64,000 nucleotides of DNA from CBDCFV01 sp965203835 (GCA_965203835.1 OZ241919.1:1488001-1552000); one strand, 5' to 3'. Shown: positions 1-8,691, counted from the first letter of the stretch. Numbers and translations: made by a program. Notes: generated by a model not told the origin, from the sequence alone.

Positions 1-413
1 CCGGCCAGCTTGAGGATATGGGCGACGGACACACCTGCCCATTCGGCGTTGCCCATGATGCCATGACCCTTGATCTGCTCCATCACCGAGCTTGTGCGGG
101 TAGACTTGGCCCAGTAGTCCGGCACAGGGCTGTTGCCGCAGCACTCGTAAGTCACCTGGAACCGGCTCTGGGGCATTCCCAGCAGGTCCTCGTAGCTCAG
201 ACTTAGCGGGTTCTCCACCTCGCCGTCAACCACCAGCCTGAAGGTATTTACATCGATCTCTGGTATCTCGGTCCAGTGGTTGCGGACGTAGAAAAGCTCG
301 TTGGGAACGATGTCGTTCTGCAACGCCGCCGGGGGAGCGGCGAAAGTGCGGAACCCCGCGTTGGTGGGGATTATCTGTGGGTAGACCTTGGTTGGGGTCT
401 GCTGCGTGGCCAT
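1..413 (-). CDS. Sulfite-oxidase-like molybdopterin oxidoreductase, 5' part only
   Basis: This is the N-terminal 137 residues of a molybdopterin-dependent oxidoreductase of the sulfite oxidase family; the rest lies beyond the window edge. The start at 413 has an AGGAGG site seven bases upstream and gives MATQQ, the same first five residues as the complete paralogue at 809-2002. The family core (VVDGEVENPLSLSYEDL) is followed by YECCGNS, where Cys91 or Cys92 matches the cysteine that ligands molybdenum. No Tat or Sec signal is visible, so a cytoplasmic location is likely unless exported with a partner. Substrate is not determinable; sulfite is only the family reference. Confidence 0.85.
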   Translation of the reverse strand, partial: MATQQTPTKVYPQIIPTNAGFRTFAAPPAALQNDIVPNELFYVRNHWTEIPEIDVNTFRLVVDGEVENPLSLSYEDLLGMPQSRFQVTYECCGNSPVPDYWAKSTRTSSVMEQIKGHGIMGNAEWAGVSVAHILKLA

Positions 414-453
414 TACAACCTCCTGTAGTGGGCCTGTGGGCCTGCTTGGGGCT

Positions 454-804
454 TTATTCCAAGTATCTGGTCTCCAGTTCGTCGGCAGGATAAGTCACCA
501 GCATCCTCACCGGTATCCAAAGCTGGTTCACCAACTTGTGCGGCGTTCCCGGGGGCGCAATCATCGTGGCTCCCGCCCTTACGGTGACAACCTCATCGTC
601 CAAGACTATCTGCACTGCACCGGAAGTGACCATCACCACCGTGTCGGTCGAGTGGGTATGCAACCGTCCTTCCCAACCCGGGTGAAGCTCGACCTCCTTG
701 ATGGTCAAGGAATGGGTCCCATCCGCGCTGGACACTAAGGTACGCTCACTTTGGTAGTTTACCACCTTTGACATGCGGATGTTGCTGTTCTCTATGACAG
801 GCAT
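454..804 (-). CDS. Small single-domain cupin
   Basis: This 116-residue protein is a single cupin barrel. Residues around HPGWEGRLHTHSTDTVVMV carry the first metal-binding motif (H-x-H) and APPGTPHKLVNQ carries the second histidine. It lies between two sulfite-oxidase-like genes on the same strand and starts five bases after the stop of the upstream one, so it is almost certainly co-transcribed. Such small cupins are metal-dependent enzymes or ligand sensors; nothing here shows which. A role in the substrate pathway of the flanking molybdoenzymes is an inference from position. Confidence 0.8.
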   Translation of the reverse strand: MPVIENSNIRMSKVVNYQSERTLVSSADGTHSLTIKEVELHPGWEGRLHTHSTDTVVMVTSGAVQIVLDDEVVTVRAGATMIAPPGTPHKLVNQLWIPVRMLVTYPADELETRYLE

Positions 805-808
805 TTTG

Positions 809-2002
809 CTACTCCGTTACGGTGATGTCGTAACCCACGACGGCGCTGAAGTTCTTGCGCATGTTGTTGTACCGGGGTTCCAGGGACTGCACCCTGCCCG
901 CCGCGTCGGTTGCCCGGGACATAATCTTGTACTGGCCGGGCTTGGCGTCCCAGACGTAGGACCACCGGCACCACATCCACCTGTCCTGCGGCTCCTCCAA
1001 CCGTGTAGCCATCCAGGTCTCTCCTCCATCCACGCTCACTTCGACCTGGGTTATCCGACCGCCGCCGCTCCAAGCATACCCCCTGACCACGTGCAGGCCG
1101 GCGGATACGTTCTCGGTGTCGTCATTGGGGTGAGTCACCATGGACTTTACGCCGATGGTTGTTATCAGCTCTTTGTTCGGATCATCGGGCGAGTCGCCGT
1201 AGTAGTAGAACTGGTAGTGGTACCAGCAGTCCGGCTCGTGGTCCAGAACTTCCAGCTTCCAGAGCCACTTGACCGACCAGTTGCCCGACCAGCCTGGGAC
1301 CAAGAGCCTCACCGGCGCTCCGTGCAGGTGCTCCAGGAGTTGCCCGTTCTGGGCATACGCCAGGATGGTGTCGGGATGCAGGGCCTTCTGTATCGGCAGT
1401 CCCTTGTCGTAGAAGAAGGGATCGGTGCCCGGCTCGGCGGTAGCGGGGACGCCCTTGTCCCACCCTTCCGCTCTCACGTGGGTGGCCCTGCCGGTGAGGC
1501 CCGCCTCGTTCAACACGGCGGCCAGCGGCACACCGGTCCATTCGCTGGCGCTTAGGATCATGCTCTCCTGGTTGCGGGAGGGTTTCGGGCCTTCCCCTTT
1601 GAAATACTCGAAGTAGGTGGCGTCGCTTCCGGAACACTCCATTACGGTGCGGACGGTGCGGCCCGGGAACCGGCGGAGTTCCTCGTAGTTAATGTTCAAG
1701 GGGTTCTTGACTTCACCGCTGACGTCCAGGCTCCATTTGTCTGTCGGAACAACGTCGGGCACGTCGAAGTGCTGCACCACGTAGTGAAGCTCGGTAGGGG
1801 TGATCAGCCCCTCCAGGTCCATCACCGGCGTCCGCACACGCTGCACCCTGCCGCTTTCCTCGTACAGGTTGACAGGGTTCACGGCCTTGCTTGGCCAGCC
1901 GTACCAAGTTTCGCTGCTGTGCGGGTTGGTGGAGTGAGGGCCGCCGGGCCCGTCCATCCGCAAAAAGTCCGGGGTAGCTCCTTCCGATTGCTGGGTCGCC
2001 AT
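809..2002 (-). CDS. Sulfite-oxidase-like molybdopterin oxidoreductase, full length
   Basis: The protein (397 residues) has the two domains of the sulfite oxidase family: the Moco-binding domain with the ligand cysteine in VMECSGSDATYFEYF (Cys123) and the signature PVRLLVPGWSGNWSVKWLW, then a C-terminal Ig-like Mo-co dimerisation domain (VEVSVDGGETWMATRLEEP). I chose the start at 2002 over the upstream ATG at 2050 because it has a GGAGGG site and gives MATQQ as in the neighbouring paralogue. No haem domain and no signal peptide are present. It resembles SoxC/SorA-type proteins, but the substrate may be sulfite or another oxyanion. It heads the cupin and the second paralogue. Confidence 0.9.
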   Translation of the reverse strand: MATQQSEGATPDFLRMDGPGGPHSTNPHSSETWYGWPSKAVNPVNLYEESGRVQRVRTPVMDLEGLITPTELHYVVQHFDVPDVVPTDKWSLDVSGEVKNPLNINYEELRRFPGRTVRTVMECSGSDATYFEYFKGEGPKPSRNQESMILSASEWTGVPLAAVLNEAGLTGRATHVRAEGWDKGVPATAEPGTDPFFYDKGLPIQKALHPDTILAYAQNGQLLEHLHGAPVRLLVPGWSGNWSVKWLWKLEVLDHEPDCWYHYQFYYYGDSPDDPNKELITTIGVKSMVTHPNDDTENVSAGLHVVRGYAWSGGGRITQVEVSVDGGETWMATRLEEPQDRWMWCRWSYVWDAKPGQYKIMSRATDAAGRVQSLEPRYNNMRKNFSAVVGYDITVTE

Positions 2003-2036
2003 GTTCAAACCCTCCGTACTTGAAGTTTTGCGGCTA

Positions 2037-2585
2037 TTATTTATCGCCATCCGGACCCATTGCCGGATTCCTCAGCACAAATCCCGTTGGGCTGGAGTCC
2101 CCCACGTCGACGGGTTGGCCGGTCAATAGCTGAATGCGCCGGGCATCGACGCGGCTGTTGACGGTGTACGGGCGAGGTGAGGCGGTGCGCAGGGCTTCCA
2201 AATCATTCAATATCCCCTCGATGCCGCTCATGGTTGTAGCGACAGTACCCCGTGACAAATGGTTCTCGTAGAAATTGACATGCAACTCCAGTCCCAGGTG
2301 GGTCAAATCGACTATGTTGGGGGCGTTGTATTCATACCCGATCTGTCTGCCTATCTCCCGGACATGTTGGTGGCTCGCGTGAAACCATCCCCTGGCGGCG
2401 CCGATCGCCTTCAATTGCTGCGCCAGCGCTCCCCATGCTTTTTCCGAGGCTTGGAGACGGTCTCCGCGCTCCATCTCCTCCTTCGCGTTTTCTATAAACC
2501 ACCTGCTTAATGCACTGCGGTCTGCTAATTCGTCCTCCAGCGGCTGACGCCTGGGGATGCGTGTTCGTGGCAATTCCGAAGTCAT
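2037..2585 (-). CDS. PaREP1/HEPN-like helical protein
   Basis: I do not recognise a defined function. About 182 residues, mainly helical, with a central segment ASEKAWGALAQQLKAIGAAR that resembles the PaREP1-type HEPN-like small proteins. Near the middle LHVNFYENHL closely matches LHVYFDKAHL in the protein at 61639-62004. The ATG at 2585 is preferred to the upstream TTG at 2618. It sits between the four-rhodanese protein and the sulfite-oxidase-like gene on the same strand. HEPN-type proteins are often RNA-binding or toxin/antitoxin-related, but no catalytic R-x4-H motif is obvious here. Four relatives lie in this window. Confidence 0.6.
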   Translation of the reverse strand: MTSELPRTRIPRRQPLEDELADRSALSRWFIENAKEEMERGDRLQASEKAWGALAQQLKAIGAARGWFHASHQHVREIGRQIGYEYNAPNIVDLTHLGLELHVNFYENHLSRGTVATTMSGIEGILNDLEALRTASPRPYTVNSRVDARRIQLLTGQPVDVGDSSPTGFVLRNPAMGPDGDK

Positions 2586-2637
2586 ATCAAGTTTTCCGTA
2601 TGCTGGTGCATGTCGCAAGCAAAGGTTGGACCACCCT

Positions 2638-4215
2638 CTAAGTCGCGTACTTCTCCCCCAATGCGGTCTCCCACCTCAGGTAGGTAATCATATCCGCGTA
2701 GTTCCGGTCCGGGCCCGAGGCCACCATATCGTTGGGCGGACTCATTACTCCCGAAAGCCCGGTCTCAACGGGCAATCCCTGCTGCCTCCAAAGAGACATG
2801 CCGCCCTCCAGGACGCGGACGTTGTTGTATCCCATCTCCTGCAACGTCGCGCCCGCCAATACCGCGTTGGCGGCGCTGTTCCCAGTCACGACGACAACGC
2901 CGTCTTTGTCCGGCGCGAAGCCGCCTATCTGGAACTCCAGCCAGCCCCTGGGGACCCAACGCGCCCCCGGTACGTGCCCTTGGGCAAATTCCTGGCTGGT
3001 ATCCACGAATATAATGACTTGGTTGGTGGATACTTGCAACTCTCCGGGAGAAATCAGCTTCACTCTGCCCTCGGCCTCGGCCAAACCGGCGACTGCCTCC
3101 TCCGGCATCCCTGTCTCCAAGCCAAGGCCCGCCGCGGACCAAGCATCGAGGCCTCCCCCGACGACGTACACTTCCTGGAAACCGAATTGCCGGTACCAGG
3201 ACGCCACGATGGTCGACCTGGTCTTCCGGTCGCAAACAAAGACAACGGGGCAATTCTTTACTACCAGCACGTCGTCGGAACGCTGCACCACTTGGCCGCC
3301 GGGGAACCACCGGAATCCGGGGATGTGTCCCGCCATATACTCCTCGGTAGTACGCACGTCTACGAAGTAGGCTGTGTCTGCAAGCCTGTTGTCCAGCATC
3401 CGTCGGACAGTAGCAACATCAAGGTAGCGCACCCCGTCTTCGGCGGCGAGCCTGTCGGCGTATGCCTCTGCCGCAGCCACCCCCTCCGGTGAGGGGTCCG
3501 GCAAGGACAAGCGGTCCCCGCCGGTTTCCAGCTCATACCCGGCCAATACCCACCCGGAAGTGCCGTTCTTCAGGCCGTAGACGTTGGTCATTCCCATTCG
3601 TTGCAGCACCCTCGTCCCGATGACGCTGCGGGTGCGGCCTGCGCAATTGACGATAACCGTAGTGTCCTCGTCCAGGTCCTTGGTTATGTCGGTTATTCGC
3701 AGCGCCAGTTCGCCGCCGGGGACGCTGCGCCCTCCCGGAATGCAGAACCGCTGGTACTCCTCGGGAGTGCGGGTGTCCAGGATGACCAGCTTGTCGCCCC
3801 GCTCGATGCGCTCGTGGAGTTCAGTGGCTTCGATCTCCGGGACGTGGTGCACCACCTCCATCTTCTCCCCAAAGTCTTTGCTGATAACGTTGGTGCCCCA
3901 CTCAGTGGGATAGCCCTCCACGCTCCATCGGTTTATTCCCCCGGCCAGCACGGAGACGGCGGTGTAGCCCATGTTTTCCAGGGTGGCGGCAGCCAGCTTG
4001 GCCCTGCGGCCATCGTCGTCGTAGAGCACCACCTTGACGTTTTTGACCGGCACGGCCTGCCCTATTTGCGCCTCCAGTTGCCGTCGGGGAATAAGACTGG
4101 AGTCCGGAATGTGGGAACTGTTGTGCTCACCTGCTTCCCTCACGTCGATAAGCGCAAATACGGAATCCCCATGCAACAGTGAGTCCAGTTCCTGTGTCGA
4201 GATTGAAGTGGCCAT
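2638..4215 (-). CDS. Four-domain rhodanese protein
   Basis: This 525-residue protein is four rhodanese domains in tandem, at roughly residues 8-107, 128-235, 265-370 and 387-490. The active-site loops differ. Domains 2 and 3 keep the sulfur-accepting cysteine (NCAGRTRS, Cys191; VCDRKTRS, Cys328). Domain 1 has YDDDGRRA and domain 4 has VTGNSAAN, so both lack it. Rhodaneses move sulfane sulfur from donors such as thiosulfate. Two live and two dead domains suggest internal transfer or binding. The start has AAGGAGGTG seven bases upstream. No signal peptide is seen. It is next to sulfite-oxidase-like genes, which fits a sulfur-oxidation route. Confidence 0.9.
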   Translation of the reverse strand: MATSISTQELDSLLHGDSVFALIDVREAGEHNSSHIPDSSLIPRRQLEAQIGQAVPVKNVKVVLYDDDGRRAKLAAATLENMGYTAVSVLAGGINRWSVEGYPTEWGTNVISKDFGEKMEVVHHVPEIEATELHERIERGDKLVILDTRTPEEYQRFCIPGGRSVPGGELALRITDITKDLDEDTTVIVNCAGRTRSVIGTRVLQRMGMTNVYGLKNGTSGWVLAGYELETGGDRLSLPDPSPEGVAAAEAYADRLAAEDGVRYLDVATVRRMLDNRLADTAYFVDVRTTEEYMAGHIPGFRWFPGGQVVQRSDDVLVVKNCPVVFVCDRKTRSTIVASWYRQFGFQEVYVVGGGLDAWSAAGLGLETGMPEEAVAGLAEAEGRVKLISPGELQVSTNQVIIFVDTSQEFAQGHVPGARWVPRGWLEFQIGGFAPDKDGVVVVTGNSAANAVLAGATLQEMGYNNVRVLEGGMSLWRQQGLPVETGLSGVMSPPNDMVASGPDRNYADMITYLRWETALGEKYAT

Positions 4216-4248
4216 TGCATTTCACCTCCTTCAACTAACAATCTGCCA

Positions 4249-4635
4249 TCAGGCATGGCCCGCAAGCCGTTCGGCTTCGATAATGTATTCAACGGTTTGG
4301 CGTATGAGGCGTTCGGTATCCTCTATCGGCTCACAGAGGCCGAAATAAAAGCAGTCGCCGTGCAAAAAGTCCCGCATCGCAGCATAGCGTTCTACCAGCA
4401 GGGCAACGCCGGAGTCATTGTTGCCCAGTCTTCGTAATTCACGGGTTGTCTCCGGCACTCTTTCCGGTTCCCTGCCGGTCATAACCAGAATCAAGGCATC
4501 GGAGGCGCGCCTGGTGGCGCACCATGCCTTCTCCGCCGCGTCACGCATGTCGTCCGCTTCCAATCGCTCTACCGCCGCCTCGTGCATGGCCCCGGCATCG
4601 GCGAAAATCGCCTCCGGTGTTCGTATTTGCGCCAT
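4249..4635 (-). CDS. PaREP1/HEPN-like helical protein
   Basis: About 128 helical residues with DDMRDAAEKAWCATRRASDA, the same core pattern (A/S-E-x2-W-x-A) as in three other proteins in this window. The start at 4635 follows a GGGAG site; an upstream start at 4689 is possible but lacks one. It precedes the rhodanese gene on the same strand by 33 bases, so the two may be co-transcribed. I cannot assign a function. The family assignment rests on this pattern and on size, not on a profile search. Confidence 0.55.
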   Translation of the reverse strand: MAQIRTPEAIFADAGAMHEAAVERLEADDMRDAAEKAWCATRRASDALILVMTGREPERVPETTRELRRLGNNDSGVALLVERYAAMRDFLHGDCFYFGLCEPIEDTERLIRQTVEYIIEAERLAGHA

Positions 4636-4732
4636 ATTACTCCCTTGCTTGGTTGCCGGATGATCTCCGACGTTCGCTTGCGGAGTCAAGTATACAATTT
4701 CCTGAATTTAACCATAGATACCCTTTCGTTCA

Positions 4733-6073
4733 CTACCCGGAAGGAGTAGGCGCCGGGGTGCGGGCCTCTGCGGGCAACGAGTCTTCCCAGTTGGGGATCA
4801 ACACCCGGCCTGTGGGTTCCAGCAGCAAGATGCAGGCTACGCCGCCCAAACTGGTGCAGAGCGAAATGAGCCAAGCGACATTGAATGTACCGAAATAGTC
4901 CACAGTTACGGCCACCAGAAGGCCGCCGAGAGCCATGCCCACGCCGGACCCCATGCTCTGGAAGCCGTAGACGGTCCTGACCGGGCCCATGCCGTAATAC
5001 TGGCGGTTGACCACCAGGAAGGCGGACATTTCCCCTCCCAAGCCAAGCCCGAAGAGAACCGCGAACACATAAAACTGCCACGGGTCATGGGCCCAGAACA
5101 GCAGGGCGACCGTTAACCCTTGGACCGAGTAAGCCAGGGTCATGGCCCACTTGCCGCCCCACATGTCGGCCAATATCGGCGTGCCGAACCGGCTGGCAAC
5201 GCTGCTGAGGGAGTAGAGGCTGACAATCCACGAGGCGTCCTGCAACGTCACCCCCACCTCGGTGGCGTACACCACTACCCCCAGCATGACAATCGAATGC
5301 CCAATGCAACCAAGGTGGTGGATGGCGATCAAGTTCCAGAACGCCCGCGTGCGCCGGGCGTGCCGCAGGAATACCTGGCTGCGTATTTTGGCCACAGCAG
5401 GATCGCCACCCCTGGGCACCGGCGGAGGGTCACTATCAGTTGCCCCGTAGGGCTTCTTCCCCCGGTCGGCAGGATCTCCGTGGAAGAGGAATACCAGCGA
5501 GAAGACAATCGTGCCCCCAACCGCGGGAATTATCCAGAACGCCGTCTGCCAGTCGGTAGCCGCCAGCAGCAGTGCCAAGGCCGGGGCCAGGATGGACCCG
5601 CCCATTCCGCCGGCCGATTGCTGGATACCCACGGCCAGCCCAAGCTTTCTGCGGAACCACGCGGCGACGGTGGTGGGGATGTTCACCCGGAACAGGGACT
5701 GGGCGATGCCCAGGATAAAGCTGTAGTAGAGGTAAAGCTGCCACTCCGCGTTGATGGTGCTCAGCAACAGCAGCCCGCCGACGTAGCACACCGAGGCCAC
5801 CATTAGAGAGATGCGGAGTCCGCCGCGGTCGCCTATCCAGCCGGCCACAGGCGATAATATCGCGCTGACAATGCTACGGAAAAAGTAGGCCAGCGTGATC
5901 GCCGTAAGGCTCCAGCCAAAGTCCTCCCTTAGCGTGACAATCAGGATGGAGAACGCTTGGCTGATGAAGTTGGTGGTCACCTGGAGCACCGTGGCCATCG
6001 CCACGATGGCCCAAGCGTAGTGCCAGTACTCGTTTAACGAGCCTCGGCCCACCCCCCCTGAAAGTCTTACCAC
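4733..6073 (-). CDS. MFS permease (oxalate/formate-antiporter-like)
   Basis: A 446-residue integral membrane protein with about twelve hydrophobic segments. It has the MFS loop motif GWIGDRGGLRIS between TM2 and TM3 and a monocarboxylate/oxalate-type start (HYAWAIVAMATVLQVTTNF). The GTG start at 6073 has a GGAG five bases before it. It reads towards the rhodanese and sulfite-oxidase-like genes, so it could import the organic or sulfur substrate of that cluster, but this is inference. The substrate cannot be read from the sequence. Confidence 0.85.
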   Translation of the reverse strand: MVRLSGGVGRGSLNEYWHYAWAIVAMATVLQVTTNFISQAFSILIVTLREDFGWSLTAITLAYFFRSIVSAILSPVAGWIGDRGGLRISLMVASVCYVGGLLLLSTINAEWQLYLYYSFILGIAQSLFRVNIPTTVAAWFRRKLGLAVGIQQSAGGMGGSILAPALALLLAATDWQTAFWIIPAVGGTIVFSLVFLFHGDPADRGKKPYGATDSDPPPVPRGGDPAVAKIRSQVFLRHARRTRAFWNLIAIHHLGCIGHSIVMLGVVVYATEVGVTLQDASWIVSLYSLSSVASRFGTPILADMWGGKWAMTLAYSVQGLTVALLFWAHDPWQFYVFAVLFGLGLGGEMSAFLVVNRQYYGMGPVRTVYGFQSMGSGVGMALGGLLVAVTVDYFGTFNVAWLISLCTSLGGVACILLLEPTGRVLIPNWEDSLPAEARTPAPTPSG

Positions 6074-6293
6074 ATGAACTCCAAGGCTACGGATACCGTA
6101 AAGACAGTGACGGAGTGCGCATCGGTCGACGTCATTGACCGGACTGTAAGCTGGTTGTCACCTGTAACATGGCAAGTCACACTGTTACGGGTCATCATTC
6201 TCATCGCTGTACAGGGTCCCCGGAAAACCCGTCAAGTATCCTCAACAGAGATAAAGGTGTCAATGCGCGGCGCCATATTGACCGCAGGCATTA

Positions 6294-6322
6294 TTGACAA
6301 TGAATATTCCTGTCGAATACCA
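6294..6322 (+). promoter_or_regulatory. Possible sigma-70-type promoter upstream of the NYN gene
   Basis: A perfect TTGACA (6294-6299) is followed after 17 bases by AATACC, a weak -10. Transcription from here would give a leader of about 90 bases before the NYN start, containing a GCGGC/GCCGC hairpin and a terminator-like hairpin. Confidence 0.35.
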
Positions 6323-6377
6323 TGTCAGTGCGGCGATAGAGTGTGCCGCATATATGATATGTCCCACCATGGGGCCT

Positions 6378-6410
6378 AGGGAGCCGCTATTAGGCTCCCT
6401 TTATTGTGTT
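6378..6410 (+). terminator. Terminator-like hairpin in the NYN leader
   Basis: An eight-base-pair stem AGGGAGCC/GGCTCCCT with a seven-base loop is followed by TTTATTGTGTTT. It lies only about 12 bases before the NYN start, so it would stop transcription entering that gene. It could be an attenuator, or the end of a short RNA starting near 6330. Confidence 0.5.
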
Positions 6411-6421
6411 TACGAAAGGGT

Positions 6422-7267
6422 ATGGCCGAACTAAAGACAATAATTGCAGTTGACGGCGAGAACTTCCGAAATGCTCTTCGTCAGTTCAATTTCAGGTCAA
6501 ATCCTCCTCATCCAAATAATCAAGAATACCGGCTTGAAGAACACCATTTTCTGTGGCGTGACTTTTTCAGAGGTGTCATAGACAGATTCAACGAACGGAC
6601 CGGCTGGGATCATCGATTAGTCAGGGTATATTGGTACTACGCGAGACAGATTGTCCCATGGCAGGAAAGAGCTAACTTGGCTCAACGGGTTGTCCAACGC
6701 TACCAACAAGAAATCCCTCAACTAACGACCGAAATCGTAATTTCCAAAGCTAAAGAATGGTACGACCGCGAGTCAAGCTATTTCAATAAGCAGCGAGATG
6801 ACGTTCTGGAAGGAATCCAAAGGTCAACCGATTTTCTTGAGTTCAAATACGTCGGCCAATACGTTGTGCGGCCATTCGATCCTTACATCCTGAGGCTTGA
6901 TGCCCAGACCGGTGAGCTCGTTTACCGTGGCACACAAGCTGGAGAAAAAGGCGTAGATCTTGGAATTGCGGTCGATCTAATCTCAAAACTCCAAAACTAT
7001 GATGCCGCAATCCTGATTAGTGGAGACGCCGATTACTTGCCTCTAGTGAATTATCTCAAGGACAACTTGAAAGCGGTTTATCAGTTTTCTTTAGCTAAAG
7101 GTGTACCACCAGAAGTCAGATACTTATCTCAATGGCTTCAGGGAGCAGTCGACTGCTTCGCATCATTCGACGAACGTGAGCTTTTACAGACTTATCTGGA
7201 TCGTAGTGCTCGAATTCCTCCAACGATTTTGGAAGCCATTGATAATCGCATAGAGTCCTTACAATAA
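6422..7267 (+). CDS. NYN-domain (PIN-like) predicted ribonuclease
   Basis: About 281 residues. The N-terminal IIAVDGENFRNAL holds the first acidic residue of a NYN (LabA-like PIN-fold) domain; later GVDLGIAVDLISK and AILISGDADYLPLVNYL supply the remaining acidic residues. The ATG at 6422 is preferred to 6404 because GAAAGGG precedes it directly. NYN proteins are predicted metal-dependent RNases and some act in defence or RNA turnover. The base composition is clearly lower in GC than the flanking genes, which suggests recent transfer. No partner gene is obvious; the leader hairpin upstream may control it. Confidence 0.8.
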   Translation: MAELKTIIAVDGENFRNALRQFNFRSNPPHPNNQEYRLEEHHFLWRDFFRGVIDRFNERTGWDHRLVRVYWYYARQIVPWQERANLAQRVVQRYQQEIPQLTTEIVISKAKEWYDRESSYFNKQRDDVLEGIQRSTDFLEFKYVGQYVVRPFDPYILRLDAQTGELVYRGTQAGEKGVDLGIAVDLISKLQNYDAAILISGDADYLPLVNYLKDNLKAVYQFSLAKGVPPEVRYLSQWLQGAVDCFASFDERELLQTYLDRSARIPPTILEAIDNRIESLQ

Positions 7268-7346
7268 CTTGGTCAATACGCTTTTTGAGCACATCTTCGA
7301 CCATTGATAGATCTGACCCTGCACGCCCATCTCAGGTGCTCTCGGC

Positions 7347-7685
7347 ATGAAACAACCTTACCGTATGATAAAATTAGGTCAACTCAGGGTAGACCTTCAC
7401 GAAACACGGGAGCTTGCAGGCATGGATGACGAGCGGTTTATTGAACGTTTGCACGCAAAGATCGAGCGGCTGACCGGCCGCTCGATAAACTTGGAAATCG
7501 ACCACGAACAGGACACTCAACTCCAGGTCGAACTGGACCGCGAGGTGCCTCTGGTGGTTATGGGTTCCAACGTCCTGCATTACTCCGGTTTCGCCCGCAT
7601 GTGCGCCGAATACGCCGTGGCTTCCATCCGCGAGCAACGCCAGATACAGATGCTGGAGTTCCACCTGCTGCTAGCCCGGAACTAG
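7347..7685 (+). CDS. Unrecognised 112-residue protein
   Basis: I do not recognise this protein. It is charged and mixed alpha/beta in look (IERLHAKIERLTGRSINLEI), with no membrane segment, no signal peptide and no metal motif. A second in-frame ATG at 7365 is an equally possible start. Its last 85 bases overlap the next reading frame, so translational coupling is likely if both are real. Confidence 0.5.
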   Translation: MKQPYRMIKLGQLRVDLHETRELAGMDDERFIERLHAKIERLTGRSINLEIDHEQDTQLQVELDREVPLVVMGSNVLHYSGFARMCAEYAVASIREQRQIQMLEFHLLLARN

Positions 7686-8185
7686 AGCAGGTCCCTCAGA
7701 CAACCCGGGCCGAGCCTACCTTGCAGGACCCAACACCCCTACCCCCGCCATCCGGCCCCCGTCCCTGGTACTACCGATGGTGGTTCCTGATACCGACCTT
7801 CATCTTCGGCTGGCCGGTATCACTGGAACTGGGTTTGATGTCGCTTTGGCCGGTATGGCCGGTCCTCATCATCCGCTCGCCGTGGCACACGGGCTTCGTC
7901 ACCGGCGCCTTGTCCTGGGCCATGCTGATATCCACCGTCGCGTGGATCGGGTACCTGGCCGCCAGACCGGACACCCCGGTCAATCCATTGTCTATGACAT
8001 TTCAGATGGCCCCCGGCGTTGCGTTGACCGTATTGACTCAATACCTGTGGGCCAGGCACCGCGCCCTGTCGCAACCCGCCAACAGTTCCGGCGGCGAACC
8101 CGGCGACACCGCCGAGGGAAGACCCCGGCGAAGGCGCAGGCGGCGCGGTGGCCGCCCGGGCAGGTCATCCCGCCACCCAATGTGA
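7601..8185 (+). CDS. Small membrane protein with a basic tail
   Basis: Up to 194 residues. A proline-rich soluble N-terminus is followed by about four hydrophobic segments (WWFLIPTFIFGWPVSL; LIIRSPW; FVTGALSWAMLISTVAWIGY; APGVALTVLTQYLW) and a strongly basic C-terminal tail (RPRRRRRRRGGRPGRSSRH). The GTG start at 7601 lies inside the preceding gene and is uncertain; translation may begin further in. I recognise no family. The arginine-rich tail might bind nucleic acid or membrane lipids. Confidence 0.55.
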   Translation: MRRIRRGFHPRATPDTDAGVPPAASPELEQVPQTTRAEPTLQDPTPLPPPSGPRPWYYRWWFLIPTFIFGWPVSLELGLMSLWPVWPVLIIRSPWHTGFVTGALSWAMLISTVAWIGYLAARPDTPVNPLSMTFQMAPGVALTVLTQYLWARHRALSQPANSSGGEPGDTAEGRPRRRRRRRGGRPGRSSRHPM

Positions 8186-8247
8186 CGTGCCTCGCCGTTC
8201 GTCTCTGAACGAGGTCCGCCTTACATCCCACCAGCGAGGCCAGCAGG

Positions 8248-8691
8248 TCAAAAGCAGACCCGAGCGACCGCGTTGGCTACCGCCTGGCCGTCCTGGTTCT
8301 CCATCACCACCCGGCAGCGCACCAATTTGCGGCCATCGCCAACTTCCTTGTCCACCACTTCTCCGGTCAGTGTAATAGTGTCGCCAGCCCTTACCGGCTC
8401 TACTATCTCAATGTCGAGGCCGCCGCCCTTCGCCACAAGACCCGTTACCGGGAATGCTTTCTCCAGCAACTCGAAAGCGTAAGCGCACAACGCCGCGGCG
8501 GACACCGGGTTGTCCCCGTAAGTTTCCGTATCGGGGTAGGCTTCCTCTGACGCGGAATCATCAGGAACGGGAGACAACAGGCCGTAGAACCCGGCGATGG
8601 TGTCGCTGGTCTCCGACTTGACCAGAATCGGCAACTGGTCGCCGGGACTCACCGCGTCGAAGGTTACGGTCTTTGCCCAAAGCCTGGCCAT
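8248..8691 (-). CDS. MaoC-like hot-dog-fold protein
   Basis: A 147-residue single-domain protein whose layout matches the MaoC/hydratase hot-dog fold: an N-terminal strand region (FDAVSPGDQLPILVKSET), then the long helix region and the sheet VEPVRAGDTITLTGEVVDK followed by RCRVVMENQDGQAVANAVA, typical of acyl-CoA dehydratase-like proteins. A GAGGA site precedes the ATG. The usual D-x4-H catalytic pair is not clear, so it may bind acyl-CoA without hydration activity. It stands alone between two plus-strand genes. Confidence 0.7.
   Translation of the reverse strand: MARLWAKTVTFDAVSPGDQLPILVKSETSDTIAGFYGLLSPVPDDSASEEAYPDTETYGDNPVSAAALCAYAFELLEKAFPVTGLVAKGGGLDIEIVEPVRAGDTITLTGEVVDKEVGDGRKLVRCRVVMENQDGQAVANAVARVCF

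Larger units (their letters stand above)
6076..6421. other. Divergent intergenic region with leader hairpins
   Basis: This gap separates the minus-strand MFS gene from the plus-strand NYN gene. I see no convincing gene; a 101-codon plus-strand frame at 6074-6379 has no recognisable protein character. The right half holds a possible promoter and two hairpins, one of them terminator-like, described separately. Confidence 0.6.

Noticed and set aside
773..1555. Plus-strand frame of 260 codons opposite the sulfite-oxidase-like gene
   Set aside because: Shadow frame; no protein-like conservation and no ribosome-binding site.
6074..6379. Plus-strand frame of 101 codons in the divergent gap
   Set aside because: No recognisable motif; composition fits intergenic DNA.
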